Shown here in pieces: positions 29,687 through 37,676 of a stretch of 64,000 bases of DNA. The stretch's first letter is position 1, and every line of letters begins with the position of its first letter. A program made the translations under genes and the position numbers. Under the pieces are notes generated by a model, which saw nothing but the letters and a program-made list of their open reading frames with translations, had not been told where the DNA came from and ran no database searches. Source of the DNA: Gulosibacter molinativorax (GTDB lineage Bacteria; Actinomycetota; Actinomycetes; Actinomycetales; Microbacteriaceae); the NCBI RefSeq assembly GCF_003010915.2, contig NZ_CP028426.1, positions 1,984,001-2,048,000 on the forward strand. Reading direction: 5' to 3'.

Positions 29687-29730
29687 ACGAAAAAGCTCCG
29701 CTTTCTTGGCCTAACCAGAACAGCGGAGCT
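29687..29730 (-). terminator. Intrinsic terminator of the tRNA-Lys gene
   Basis: On the minus strand AGCTCCGCT (29730-29722) pairs with AGCGGAGCT (29702-29694) and is followed directly by TTTTTC. It begins five bases after the tRNA 3' end. Confidence 0.88.
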
Positions 29731-29735
29731 ACTCG

Positions 29736-29807
29736 TGCGCCCCCCGGGACTCGAACCCGGAACCCATTGATTAAGAGTCAATTGCTCTACCATTGAGCTA
29801 GAGGCGC
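29736..29807 (-). tRNA. tRNA-Lys (anticodon CTT)
   Basis: The minus strand folds into a normal cloverleaf: acceptor stem GCGCCTC with GGGGCGC, D-arm AGCTCAATGGTAGAGC, anticodon stem ATTGA/TCAAT around loop CTCTTAA (anticodon CTT, reading AAG), and T-arm with GGTTCGAGTCC. The CCA end is not encoded. A terminator follows immediately, so it is a single-gene unit. Confidence 0.97.
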
Positions 29808-29976
29808 CTGTCGCTGTGACGACTGAGTGAGCTTAGCACGAACTTTTTGCGGGATGCAAATCGGAAACCAGAATCGTCGTTTTGGCTGCATTTCGTCCCA
29901 CCGTTCGCCCACCCTCGATCGAGCAGAATGGTGGCGTTGGCTAACCCACCCATCCGCACGACGACAGGAGAACCGT

Positions 29977-30462
29977 TTGACTGACACCACCACCGAACCG
30001 AAGCGCCTCGAGGCTGGCGACACGGCACCGGCCTTCACCCTCACCGATCAGAGCGGCAACGAGGTATCGCTTTCCGATTACGCGGGGCAGAAGGTCGTGC
30101 TCTACACGTACCCGCAGGCGTTCACTCCGGGATGCACGACCGAGGCTTGCGATTTCCGCGACAGCGAGGCGCGCCTCACCGCTGCGGGCTACGTCGTGCT
30201 CGCGGTCTCGTCAGACCCCGTCGAGAAGCTCGCCCGATTCAAGGAGGAAGAACACCTCCCCTTCACACTGCTCAGCGATCCCGATCACGAGGTGCAGACG
30301 GCGTACGCGGCATACGGCGAGAAGCAGAACTACGGCCGCACCTACATCGGCTCGATCCGCTCGACGTTCCTCATCGATGAGGAAGGCAAGATCATCGAGG
30401 CGCTGTACAACGTGAAGGCCACCGGCCACGTCGACCGCGTCCTCAAGAAGCTCGCGGCTTAG
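29977..30462 (+). CDS. bcp: Thioredoxin-dependent peroxiredoxin, BCP/PrxQ type
   Basis: The 161-residue enzyme reduces hydrogen peroxide and organic peroxides using thioredoxin. The peroxidatic C53 lies in TPGCTTEACDFRD and the resolving C58 is five residues later, the intramolecular disulfide arrangement of BCP. The start is TTG at 29977, six bases after GGAG; the frame upstream to 29827 runs across the tRNA promoter side and has no family similarity. It is convergent with a small membrane-protein gene. Its location near the tRNA gene gives no functional hint. Confidence 0.93.
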   Translation: MTDTTTEPKRLEAGDTAPAFTLTDQSGNEVSLSDYAGQKVVLYTYPQAFTPGCTTEACDFRDSEARLTAAGYVVLAVSSDPVEKLARFKEEEHLPFTLLSDPDHEVQTAYAAYGEKQNYGRTYIGSIRSTFLIDEEGKIIEALYNVKATGHVDRVLKKLAA

Positions 30463-30505
30463 CCCCCGCTCGACCTCGCCTGTGCCGCCGCGCTCGCTCG
30501 CAGCA

Positions 30506-30901
30506 TTAGCGGCGGCGCAGGCGCTCGGTCACCGTCGGGTGGAACGTCAACAGCAAGATCGCGAGCGCGAGGAACGCGAGCGCCCAGCCGATGCCGGCGG
30601 CCATATCGCCCTGCAGAATCACCACGGCAGTCGCCGTCTGCAGCACCTGCCACACGATGATGGCACCCCGTGTCCAAGTCTGGCACTTCCCGACGCCCAC
30701 GACGATGGCCGACAAGAACGCGACCCCGATGACGGCGAGCACGATGAGCGCGAGCGACATCGGCACCGATAACGCCGGTTGGGTTAAGAGCTCGAAAATG
30801 AGCAGAACGGTGACGGCGACCATCGCGAGGGCCTCGACCGCGAGCAGCGCGCGTAGCACCTTTATGGGCCACTGGGGCGCCGACTTCACGTGTTCGCTCA
30901 C
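30506..30901 (-). CDS. Small four-helix membrane protein, unknown
   Basis: The 131-residue protein has four hydrophobic segments (roughly 14-36, 44-66, 73-95, 100-119) and a basic C-terminus, TERLRRR. I do not recognise a domain. A GTG at 30901 is preferred as start because GGAGG lies four bases upstream; a TTG at 30937 would add 12 residues. It is divergent from whiB1 and convergent with bcp. Confidence 0.72.
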   Translation of the reverse strand: MSEHVKSAPQWPIKVLRALLAVEALAMVAVTVLLIFELLTQPALSVPMSLALIVLAVIGVAFLSAIVVGVGKCQTWTRGAIIVWQVLQTATAVVILQGDMAAGIGWALAFLALAILLLTFHPTVTERLRRR

Positions 30902-31086
30902 GGCGCCTCCGAATAATTTTCCTTGATCAGCATGCAACTGCGTGGCAAGATAATACTCCAGATCATGACAACAACCGCTGAGTTCCGCACTTCCCGAATT
31001 TCAGCGATGGTAATTGTCTCGCAGCTCCCCTTTCTGGAGCGTTATCATTCGTGCGCGTTCAGCGCGTAGACAAGGAGCCCCATTCC

Positions 31087-31335
31087 ATGGACTGGCGTGA
31101 CAGTGCAGCCTGCCTCGAGTACGACCCCGAGCTGTTCTTCCCGGTGGGGAACACCGGACCAGCCCTCGAGCAGATTGACTCCGCGAAGGCGGTTTGCGCA
31201 CGTTGCCGAGTGACGGAGCAGTGCTTGCAGTACGCACTCGACACCAACCAGGATTCTGGCGTCTGGGGTGGCCTCTCGGAAGACGAGCGTCGCGCGCTCC
31301 GTCGCCGCGCAGCTCGCGCACGTCGCGCATCCTAA
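31087..31335 (+). CDS. whiB1: WhiB1-type iron-sulfur transcriptional regulator
   Basis: The 82-residue protein has the four WhiB cysteines C9, C37, C40 and C46 that hold a [4Fe-4S] cluster, then the turn SGVWGG (57-62) and a basic C-terminus with RRALRRRAARARR for DNA contact. MDWR at the start, DPELFFPVGN and QDSGVWGGLSEDERRAL match mycobacterial WhiB1, which is essential, senses nitric oxide and binds the primary sigma factor. AAGGAG nine bases before ATG 31087 fixes the start; the frame upstream to 31051 is not used. The convergent neighbour is pdtaS, the same pairing as Rv3219/Rv3220c. Confidence 0.95.
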   Translation: MDWRDSAACLEYDPELFFPVGNTGPALEQIDSAKAVCARCRVTEQCLQYALDTNQDSGVWGGLSEDERRALRRRAARARRAS

Positions 31336-31345
31336 CTGACGCCGA

Positions 31346-31383
31346 GCAAAAGGGAGGACGAGCAATGCTCGTCCTCCCTTTTT
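31346..31383. terminator. Bidirectional terminator between whiB1 and pdtaS
   Basis: AAAAGGGAGGACGAGCA (31346-31362) is complementary to 31364-31380, giving a long stem with A-tract and T-tract ends (TTTTTTT at 31377-31383). It can end both convergent transcripts. Confidence 0.92.
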
Positions 31384-31398
31384 CGCGATTCGGCCCGC

Positions 31399-32943
31399 CT
31401 AGTCGACCGCGGTCGTGTCGATCGGTTGCGTGTTCGATGTCACGCCCCAGCGCTTCGGGATGCGAATCTCAACTGAGGTGCCCTCCCCCGGCTTCGAATT
31501 CCAGGTGATGGTGCCGGCAAGCTCCCCCTCAACCAGCGTGCGCACGATCTGCGTGCCGAGACCGGTGCCGTCGTGGCCGCCGACCATACCCCGACCGTTA
31601 TCGCGAACGGCGACGTTCATGAACTCGTCGTCACGCTCCACCTCGACGACGACGTGCCCGTCGGTGACGTCATCGCTGAACCCGTGCTCCACGGCGTTCG
31701 TCACGAGCTCGGTGAGTGCGAGCGCCATCGGCGTCGCGTATTCGCTCGGCACGGCGCCGAACGAGCCGCGCAGCTCGGGGCGGATGCGACCGGTACCGGT
31801 GCCTCCCGCAACCTCGGTCGCGAGGCGCATCACGCGCAAGAAGACCTCGTCGAACTCGACCGACTGCGAGAAGCCGCCCGAGAGGGTGTCGTGCACGACC
31901 GCGATCGAGGAGACGCGGCGCATCGCTTGCAGCAACGAGTCGCGCGCCTCATCCGAACGCGCGCGACGAGCCTGGATGCGCAACAGCGCCGCGACGGTCT
32001 GCAGATTGTTCTTCACCCGGTGGTGGATCTCGCGAATCGTCGCGTCCTTAGTGATGAGCTCCTGCTGCTGGTGTCGCACCTCGGTGGTGTCCCGGCATAG
32101 CAGCAGCGCCCCCATCCTGGTGCCCTGACGGTGCAGCGGGATCGCGCGCATCGTGACGTTCACGCCACGCGCATCGATGTCGGTCATCCACGGCGCCCGG
32201 CCGGTGACCACGAGCGGCAGGGCTTCGTCGACCGTGACGTGTCGCTTGTCGTCGACGAGCGTCGACGCGACATCGGCGAAGACCTCGCCCTCGAGCTCGC
32301 CCCCGAACCCGAGCTTATTCATCGCCGAGAGCGCGTTGGCGCTCGCAAACGTGACCACACCATCCGGGTCGAGCCGGATGACGCCGTCGGATGCGCGAGG
32401 CGCGCCCTGGCGGTTGAAGTCCGGGGCATCGAGGTCGGGGAACTCCGCCGCTTCGATCATCGTGAAGAGGTCTTCGGAAATCTCGCGGAACGTGATTTCC
32501 TGACGCGTGAGGTGTCGAGGCCCGGAGAGGTTCGTGTGTCGGCTGAGAATCGCGATGGGCTTCTCCGACCGCACGGGCTTGCCATCTACGGTGCGCATCG
32601 AGTGCACCGGGGTAATCGTGAGCTGCGCTGGAATCTCGTCAAACCAGTCGGGTGCGGAGGACCGCACGGTCTCCCCCGTCTGATACGCCTGCTCGACCTC
32701 GGCCGCCCACTGCTCGCGGATCTCTTGGCCGATGAGGTCGCGATAGAACAGCGTAGGCGCGCCCGAGGGGCGAACCTGGCCGACCGCGACGAAGGTGTTT
32801 GCCTCGGTGCGGACCCAGAGGACAAGGTCTGCCGTCGCGAGGTCCGCAAGGAGCTGCCAGTCGCTGATGAGCCAGCTGAGCCATTCGCGGTCAGCTTGGT
32901 CCAGCGTGCTAAAGCGCTGAATAAGGTTGGTGATGCTCGACAC
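31399..32943 (-). CDS. pdtaS: PdtaS-type cytosolic sensor histidine kinase
   Basis: The 514-residue protein has an N-terminal GAF-like domain (about 10-165), a PAS-like domain (about 185-290), a HisKA_2 dimerisation segment with REIHHRVKNNLQ (304-315; phosphoacceptor among H307/H308) and an ATPase domain with LTELVTNAVEHG and DNGRGM. No membrane helix is seen. In mycobacteria PdtaS phosphorylates PdtaR, an ANTAR antiterminator; that partner is not in this window. The GTG start lies 35 bases inside the end of the CpaE-like gene, showing coupling with it. The C-terminus ends shortly before the shared terminator. Confidence 0.92.
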   Translation of the reverse strand: MSSITNLIQRFSTLDQADREWLSWLISDWQLLADLATADLVLWVRTEANTFVAVGQVRPSGAPTLFYRDLIGQEIREQWAAEVEQAYQTGETVRSSAPDWFDEIPAQLTITPVHSMRTVDGKPVRSEKPIAILSRHTNLSGPRHLTRQEITFREISEDLFTMIEAAEFPDLDAPDFNRQGAPRASDGVIRLDPDGVVTFASANALSAMNKLGFGGELEGEVFADVASTLVDDKRHVTVDEALPLVVTGRAPWMTDIDARGVNVTMRAIPLHRQGTRMGALLLCRDTTEVRHQQQELITKDATIREIHHRVKNNLQTVAALLRIQARRARSDEARDSLLQAMRRVSSIAVVHDTLSGGFSQSVEFDEVFLRVMRLATEVAGGTGTGRIRPELRGSFGAVPSEYATPMALALTELVTNAVEHGFSDDVTDGHVVVEVERDDEFMNVAVRDNGRGMVGGHDGTGLGTQIVRTLVEGELAGTITWNSKPGEGTSVEIRIPKRWGVTSNTQPIDTTAVD

Positions 32944-34510
32944 CCGATAAGCCTACGAGACTCCGGCTGGCAGAATTGCCATCGCTCGCGGCCACGCGCT
33001 CGGCAAGCGCGCCGATCGCCCTCGCTAATTGCGAGCGTGGGGATGCGTCAACGACCGACAGCGCACCCGCAATCGCCCGGTCACAGGCCTTCGGGTCGTT
33101 CGGCAGGAGTGTGACCTGTTCAATACCGCCGAATCGCCGCAGGACCTGCCGGACTTGCCCCGCCGCATCCATTCCGGTGGCGCCGCCGCGCACCTTATTC
33201 ACGACCGCCTCGATGTGACACTTCGCGCCCACGCACTCGAGCAGGTGGAGCCGCGCGCGCAAATACCGCTGTAGTCCGAGCGGCGTTCCCTCGGCGAGCG
33301 CAATAACCGAGTCCGACAGCTCGAGAGCGGTGTGGGTCGCGGCATTGCGGCGAGGGGCGCTCACGTCACTGACGATCTCCTCGTCGCGTTCCAGGTTGAA
33401 GCCCGCGTCGATCACGACGACGTCCGCGTGCAGCTTCGTCTGTTCGATGACCCCACGGATGCGCGGTCGGCTGAGCTCAGGCCAGCGATCGGGATTCACA
33501 ATGCCTGCCAGCACTCGGAATTTTGCGGACGGCGTAGAAACCTCGGAGGAGACGCGATCGAGCTCGGCTTCATTCAGCGCATCGGCACCCGCGAGTCGGC
33601 ACGCCGCCGCGAGCCCGGGCGCCTCATCGGCGATCCCGAGGAGCTGCGCGACGGCGCCACCATAGGGGTCGGCGTCGATCAGCACGACGCGCAACCCGCG
33701 GTTCGCGAGGGATGCGGCGAGACCGATCGCGAGCGTCGTGCGGCCAGGTGACCCGTGCGGGCCCCACACCGTCACGACGTGGCCTGGGCCGTTCCTACGC
33801 GCAGGCTGCGCGCGATTCGCGCGCTCTCGACGGCCTCGACTGCGCTGAGCTTTTTGCCGAGCGTCGCCCGAGGCCTCGGCCTCGGCAGGTTCGTTTCGGC
33901 CGGGTCCGCGTTCGCTCGAAACATCGTGGGCGGAATCGTGCTGCGTCGGTCCACCGGCCTCGCCACCCGCCGCGGGCTTCGTGCGGGGCTTCGCCGGGCG
34001 CTTCGCGCGCTCCGCCTGCTCACGGTGCTTCCGTTCGCGACGAGAGAGTGCCTGTTCGGGTTCGCCCCTCGCCTGCCCGGTGCTGCCTGCATCCTTGCCG
34101 GTACCTGCCGCAGCGTGCGGTTCGCTGCCCCGGCTACCGGGCGCCTGTGGCGCGTCGCCGCGTGCAATCGCCTGCTGACGCACGAGCACCTCGAGCTGCT
34201 CCCACTCGACCTGCGCATCCAGCCGATCAACGACGCCGAGGGCGAGAGTGTTGCGACGCTCAAGCTCGTCCGCCATGAGCACGATGATGCGCGAGCCCGC
34301 GGCGTCGCAGGCCGCGAGGCTCCGCGGGGTGAGCGTCTCCGGGCCGCCCTGCGCGATCACCACGTCTGGACGGTGGCGGCCGACTGCCTCGATCAGCGCG
34401 TCCGAGCCGGCGGGCCGATCGACGACCTCGTGTCCGGAGATAAGAATGCCCTCGAGGAGGCGCGCCTCGATGTCGAAATCAATGGCGAGGAGAATGCGCA
34501 TCCCACTCAC
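32909..34510 (-). CDS. CpaE-like protein: receiver-like domain plus P-loop ATPase
   Basis: The 533-residue protein has an N-terminal pseudo-receiver-like domain (about 4-115), a charged disordered linker rich in Arg, Glu, Gly and Pro (about 120-240) and a ParA/MinD-type ATPase (about 245-500) with the deviant P-loop WGPHGSPGRTTLA and VVLIDADPYGG. CpaE proteins position Tad/Flp pilus machines. The GTG start overlaps the stop of the SAF-domain gene by GTGA. No other Tad genes are present. It may serve a different localisation role in this group; the name reflects resemblance only. Confidence 0.72.
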   Translation of the reverse strand: MSGMRILLAIDFDIEARLLEGILISGHEVVDRPAGSDALIEAVGRHRPDVVIAQGGPETLTPRSLAACDAAGSRIIVLMADELERRNTLALGVVDRLDAQVEWEQLEVLVRQQAIARGDAPQAPGSRGSEPHAAAGTGKDAGSTGQARGEPEQALSRRERKHREQAERAKRPAKPRTKPAAGGEAGGPTQHDSAHDVSSERGPGRNEPAEAEASGDARQKAQRSRGRRERANRAQPARRNGPGHVVTVWGPHGSPGRTTLAIGLAASLANRGLRVVLIDADPYGGAVAQLLGIADEAPGLAAACRLAGADALNEAELDRVSSEVSTPSAKFRVLAGIVNPDRWPELSRPRIRGVIEQTKLHADVVVIDAGFNLERDEEIVSDVSAPRRNAATHTALELSDSVIALAEGTPLGLQRYLRARLHLLECVGAKCHIEAVVNKVRGGATGMDAAGQVRQVLRRFGGIEQVTLLPNDPKACDRAIAGALSVVDASPRSQLARAIGALAERVAASDGNSASRSLVGLSGVEHHQPYSAL

Positions 34511-35124
34511 TCCCCGACGGGTCGGTAGAGGGGTACGACGTGCAGGCGCGACCCGTTCGTCAGCGCAGTGAGCACCTCGGCGAGATCGGTATCGGGGATG
34601 CGCAGCTCCACCTCAACTTGCCCGCTATTGACGAGCTGCTGGGACTCGAGCACGCGCACGACCTGCGCCTGCTGCACGAGAGCAACGGGCGTGTTGTACG
34701 TCCCCGGCCGCTCCCCCGGAGCCGCGGCCCAGAGCTCGACCGCGACGCCGGTACCGACGTCCTCCGGCAGCGCACCGCTGATCGTGACGACTACGGGCGC
34801 CGAGGTCTCGTCACCAGCCCCAATCGCGCTGAGCGGAAGGTATTCTCCCTGGCCGATTGGTCGGGTCGAAATCACCGCCGAGCCGTCAAAGCGATCGGGT
34901 GTGAGGTAGAGCTCGTGACTGTCGGAGATCGGCACGTTCACGATCGAGAGCGACTGCTCCGTGATCGCATCGCCCTGCGCAATCGGCGCCGCCGCGACAT
35001 ACACCGCGACGGTCTGCTTGGCCTGCGAGACCACCCAGATCACGCCCAGCACCGAGGCCACCACCAGGACGCAGCCGATGAGCAACCGCGGGTCGAGGCG
35101 GATGCGTTGACGAAGTGAGGCCAT
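34507..35124 (-). CDS. SAF-domain protein (CpaB/RcpC-like)
   Basis: The 205-residue protein has one N-terminal membrane helix (about 18-37, LLIGCVLVVASVLGVIWVV) followed by an extracellular SAF domain (about 45-110, with APIAQGDAITEQSLSIVNVP and TRPIGQGEYLP) and a second beta-rich part. SAF domains of CpaB help pilus-assembly secretins, which Gram-positive cells lack; the role here is unknown. ATG at 35124 is preceded by GGAG at five bases; an ATG three bases upstream and frames to 35202 are less well spaced. It is coupled to the CpaE-like gene. Confidence 0.75.
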   Translation of the reverse strand: MASLRQRIRLDPRLLIGCVLVVASVLGVIWVVSQAKQTVAVYVAAAPIAQGDAITEQSLSIVNVPISDSHELYLTPDRFDGSAVISTRPIGQGEYLPLSAIGAGDETSAPVVVTISGALPEDVGTGVAVELWAAAPGERPGTYNTPVALVQQAQVVRVLESQQLVNSGQVEVELRIPDTDLAEVLTALTNGSRLHVVPLYRPVGE

Positions 35125-35194
35125 CATGACTCCGATGCGTAGGCGAACTGCAACGGATGCAATATTGCTCGATCCCTGGCCATCCGCCGGGAAG

Positions 35195-35203
35195 TTATCC
35201 ACA
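35195..35203 (+). promoter_or_regulatory. Perfect DnaA box in divergent intergenic region
   Basis: TTATCCACA matches the high-affinity DnaA box exactly. It lies in the 118-base region between the SAF-domain gene and the excisionase-type HTH gene, 40 bases before the HTH start. A second perfect box is at 36188-36196. Confidence 0.5.
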
Positions 35204-35242
35204 GGGGTAACGCCGAGCGCCGCCGCATAGCATGATGTTTAC

Positions 35243-35521
35243 ATGCCCCCGCACTCGGATAGCCCTTTCGAGCGTTTCCTAACGCTCGCTGACGTGGCCG
35301 ACATCCTTAATGTTGAGCTCGACGTCGCGCGTGAGCTCGTCGAATCTGGCGAGCTCGCGGCGATTCGCATCGGCCAAGTCGGCCAGTGGCGCGTCGAGCA
35401 GCGAGCGCTGGAAGATTACGTCCAGGACCAGTACGAGCGCCAGCGCCGCGAGGCCCGCTTCGCCGAATCGGAGTTCGACGACATCCCCGAACTCACCATT
35501 CCCCGCGAGGACTGGAGCTAG
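35243..35521 (+). CDS. Small MerR/excisionase-type helix-turn-helix protein
   Basis: The 92-residue protein has a DNA-binding domain of the excisionase family (about 13-58: FLTLADVADILNVELDVARELVESGELAAIRIGQVGQWRVEQ) and a charged tail. Such proteins in Actinobacteria are conserved chromosomal genes and not necessarily phage derived. There is no ribosome site before the ATG, and TAGCAT at 35228-35233 could be a -10 that gives an almost leaderless transcript. It converges on the next hypothetical gene. Confidence 0.8.
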   Translation: MPPHSDSPFERFLTLADVADILNVELDVARELVESGELAAIRIGQVGQWRVEQRALEDYVQDQYERQRREARFAESEFDDIPELTIPREDWS

Positions 35522-35548
35522 AGCGTCCAGTCGCTCGCCGGGTCCTAA

Positions 35549-36166
35549 TTAGTCGGTCTGGATGCGGATGAGCGTCACGTCGCTCAGCGGGATGAGTCGG
35601 ATGCTGCTGATCTGGCTCTGTCGCCGCGGCACGTCAACATCGTGCGTCGCGACGTCGATGTGATCGCGCCCGACTCGATCGATCGTGCCGTAACAGGTTC
35701 CGGTCACCGTCGTAATCTCGCAGTGCGCACGACGACGGGCGAGATCGCGAAGCGGGATGCTCAACCCGAGCCTGCCCGCGACGGAACCGGGGCGATCCGG
35801 GAGCGGCTCGAGCGAGCGCGAGATCTGATCGCGAGTCAGTAGCACCGCGGCGATCCCGGCGAGTGGCACGATGCACGCACCATAGCTGCGGACCACGCCG
35901 ACGAGGTCGGCCCCGAACCAATCGGCGCCGAACTCGACGGGGCGAATCTCGACGCGCTCGCCGGTGTGAAGCTGCAGCCCGATTCTCTCGTCCGCCGCCA
36001 GGTACGCATCCAGCGCACCGAGTCGATCGCGCAGCGTGAGCCGGGTAACCCGCAACCGTTCCTCGTCGATGGCCGCTCGTCGACGCTCTTCCTCGAGGCC
36101 AGCATCGAACTGGCCCGCGAGGTCATCGAAGAGTTCGTCCCAGCGCATTCGGTCATTGTCGGGCAT
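35549..36166 (-). CDS. Conserved actinobacterial hypothetical protein (MRWDELFxDL type)
   Basis: The 205-residue protein begins with MPDNDRMRWDELFDDLAGQFDAGLEEERRRAAIDEERLRV, a pattern seen in a family of actinobacterial proteins sometimes labelled Fis-like without good support. The N-terminal 50 residues are helical and charged; the rest looks beta-rich. No membrane segment or catalytic motif is visible. The start at 36166 has no clear ribosome site, and the internal Met at residue 7 is possible. It is divergent from the Rv3235-family gene; the space between them has a DnaA box. Confidence 0.65.
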   Translation of the reverse strand: MPDNDRMRWDELFDDLAGQFDAGLEEERRRAAIDEERLRVTRLTLRDRLGALDAYLAADERIGLQLHTGERVEIRPVEFGADWFGADLVGVVRSYGACIVPLAGIAAVLLTRDQISRSLEPLPDRPGSVAGRLGLSIPLRDLARRRAHCEITTVTGTCYGTIDRVGRDHIDVATHDVDVPRRQSQISSIRLIPLSDVTLIRIQTD

Positions 36167-36187
36167 GCAATCGTTGCGCGGCGCGAG

Positions 36188-36196
36188 TTATCCACA
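36188..36196 (+). promoter_or_regulatory. Second perfect DnaA box in divergent intergenic region
   Basis: TTATCCACA again matches the DnaA consensus exactly, in the region between two divergent genes (36166 and 36327). A weaker TTCTCCACA lies at 36219-36227. The orientation is the same as for the box at 35195. Confidence 0.5.
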
Positions 36197-36326
36197 ATCG
36201 CCGAGATACCCCGACGCGTTCTCCACAGTTCAGGTGGAGTTTCCTTTCCGTCGCGCGATTCGCGGTTCAATGGTCACGAATTGGTATAGACCGGCCAACG
36301 TTGGCTCGGCCCGAAAGGCTCCCGTA

Positions 36327-36833
36327 GTGATGTCAAGAACCGCCCATTCCGACCGTTCCACCGCGACACCACGTTCCACCACCGCTCCAGCGCCTGCCGC
36401 CGCGCGCCTGCGCGTCGTCGAGAAGACGCACGATGTTCCGCGCAAAGAGGTGCTCGGCGAGGGCGTCCTGACCGGGAAACAAGTCACCGCCGACCTCCCG
36501 GATCCCGAGCCCCTCCTGCGAAACCTCGGGCGGAGCGTTTTCGAGGCGATGGCCGGGGTCCGCGACATTGAACAGATGGCGCGGTGGGTCGCTCCGGATG
36601 TGTACTCGGTTCTGCTGCAGCGCGTGCAGCACTCGGCACGCGCCCGCCGTATCCGCGGCAAGACCGTTCGTCGCCCATACATCGTGACCAAGACCTGCCT
36701 GTGGCAATCCCCTCGCGCAGGCGTCGTTGAGGCGACGGTGCTCGTTGACCTCGGGGCACGTGTCCGTGCTGTGGCGATCCGTCTCGAGGAGTTTCGCGGT
36801 CGCTGGCGCGCCGAGCGATTCAACGTGCTGTAG
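36327..36833 (+). CDS. Rv3235-family protein
   Basis: The 168-residue protein has a disordered, Thr/Ala-rich N-terminus (1-45) and a compact domain (about 60-168: RSVFEAMAGVRDIEQMARWVAPDVYSVLLQRVQ, then RPYIVTKTCLWQSPRAGVVEATVLVDLGARVRAVAIRLEEFRGRWRAERFNVL). It matches the actinobacterial Rv3235 family, whose function is unknown. It lies just before secA, as in mycobacteria. GTG 36327 is chosen because AAAGG ends eight bases upstream; the ATG directly after it is an alternative, and longer frames to 36036 overlap the divergent gene. Confidence 0.8.
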   Translation: MMSRTAHSDRSTATPRSTTAPAPAAARLRVVEKTHDVPRKEVLGEGVLTGKQVTADLPDPEPLLRNLGRSVFEAMAGVRDIEQMARWVAPDVYSVLLQRVQHSARARRIRGKTVRRPYIVTKTCLWQSPRAGVVEATVLVDLGARVRAVAIRLEEFRGRWRAERFNVL

Positions 36834-36859
36834 CTCGCATGTCGCCGCTAGAGAAGGTC

Positions 36860-37666
36860 CTACGCGTCAAGCAGCCATTCGGATGCGGCCTCGAGTCGCT
36901 TCGAACCGATCCCGTAGTGATCAAGAAACGCCCGCGCATCCAGCGAGGCCGCGAAATCGAGCAGTGACGCGCGACGGGACGCCACCATCTCGTCAACAAT
37001 CTCCCGCGGCTGCCATGACTCGTACGGATGCGTCCGTCCCCGGTGCCGCTCGTTGACCGCGCGCACGGCGAGTTCATCCTGCCTGGCAAGCTCTTCGTCG
37101 CTGGCTCCGAGCGCGAGCAGGATGACCGACACGACGATCCCGGTGCGGTCGCGGCCCGCAGAGCAACACATGAGCGCGCCCGGGGAACCCGCGAACACCT
37201 CGCCCACCGCGCCCGCCACCCGATCACCAAACATGTCGAGGAAGTCGGCATAGCCGGAGGTGTGGTTCATGTACGGTCGGAATCGAGCTTGGAACCGCGG
37301 GCTGCGCGGGTCCTCGATCGGCGAGAACTCGTAGTCGATTCCCGCGACGCCTGCATCGGCGGGTGCGCCACCGGGCTCGGACGGGTCGCGCAGGTCGACG
37401 ATGCGACGCACCCCGGATGCGGCGGCCTCGCGGAACCCCTCGGGCTCCCAAGCCTCCGGCTTACCCGAGCGAAACAGCACGCCCGGCCGGATCGCGCCTG
37501 CCGCGACCTCGATGCCGCCGAGATCGCGGGCGTTGAACGCGCCGGCCCAGTGCTTGTCGGCCCGTCGCTCCTCAACCGTGTGCTCTCCAACCGTGCGCGC
37601 GTCACCCACGCTCGTCTCTGACCACCGACGGCTGCTGGCGACCTCTTGAGAAGCCCCTCGCTCCAC
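36860..37666 (-). CDS. Tyrosine-protein phosphatase (Y_phosphatase3 type)
   Basis: The protein (about 268 residues) has the CX5R phosphatase loop in CCSAGRDRTGI, an N-terminal FNARDLGG motif typical of lipid/tyrosine phosphatases of the PtpB/IphP class, and LFRSGKPEAW. It would remove phosphate from phosphotyrosine or phosphoinositide-like substrates in the cytoplasm; no signal peptide is seen. The N-terminus is uncertain: GTG 37666 is taken because it is the first start after the secA stop (37677), while GTG 37609 is also possible. The longer frame to 37810 overlaps secA and is rejected. It is probably cotranscribed with secA. Confidence 0.8.
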   Translation of the reverse strand: MERGASQEVASSRRWSETSVGDARTVGEHTVEERRADKHWAGAFNARDLGGIEVAAGAIRPGVLFRSGKPEAWEPEGFREAAASGVRRIVDLRDPSEPGGAPADAGVAGIDYEFSPIEDPRSPRFQARFRPYMNHTSGYADFLDMFGDRVAGAVGEVFAGSPGALMCCSAGRDRTGIVVSVILLALGASDEELARQDELAVRAVNERHRGRTHPYESWQPREIVDEMVASRRASLLDFAASLDARAFLDHYGIGSKRLEAASEWLLDA

Positions 37667-37676
37667 TACCGGCTCA

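Noticed and set aside
29736..29807. tRNA-Lys gene as an integration (att) site
   Set aside because: No partial duplicate of the tRNA 3' end and no integrase gene were seen in the window.
35243..35521. Excisionase-type HTH gene as the sign of a prophage or integrative element
   Set aside because: No integrase, phage structural gene or attachment duplication is nearby; the surrounding genes are core actinobacterial genes.
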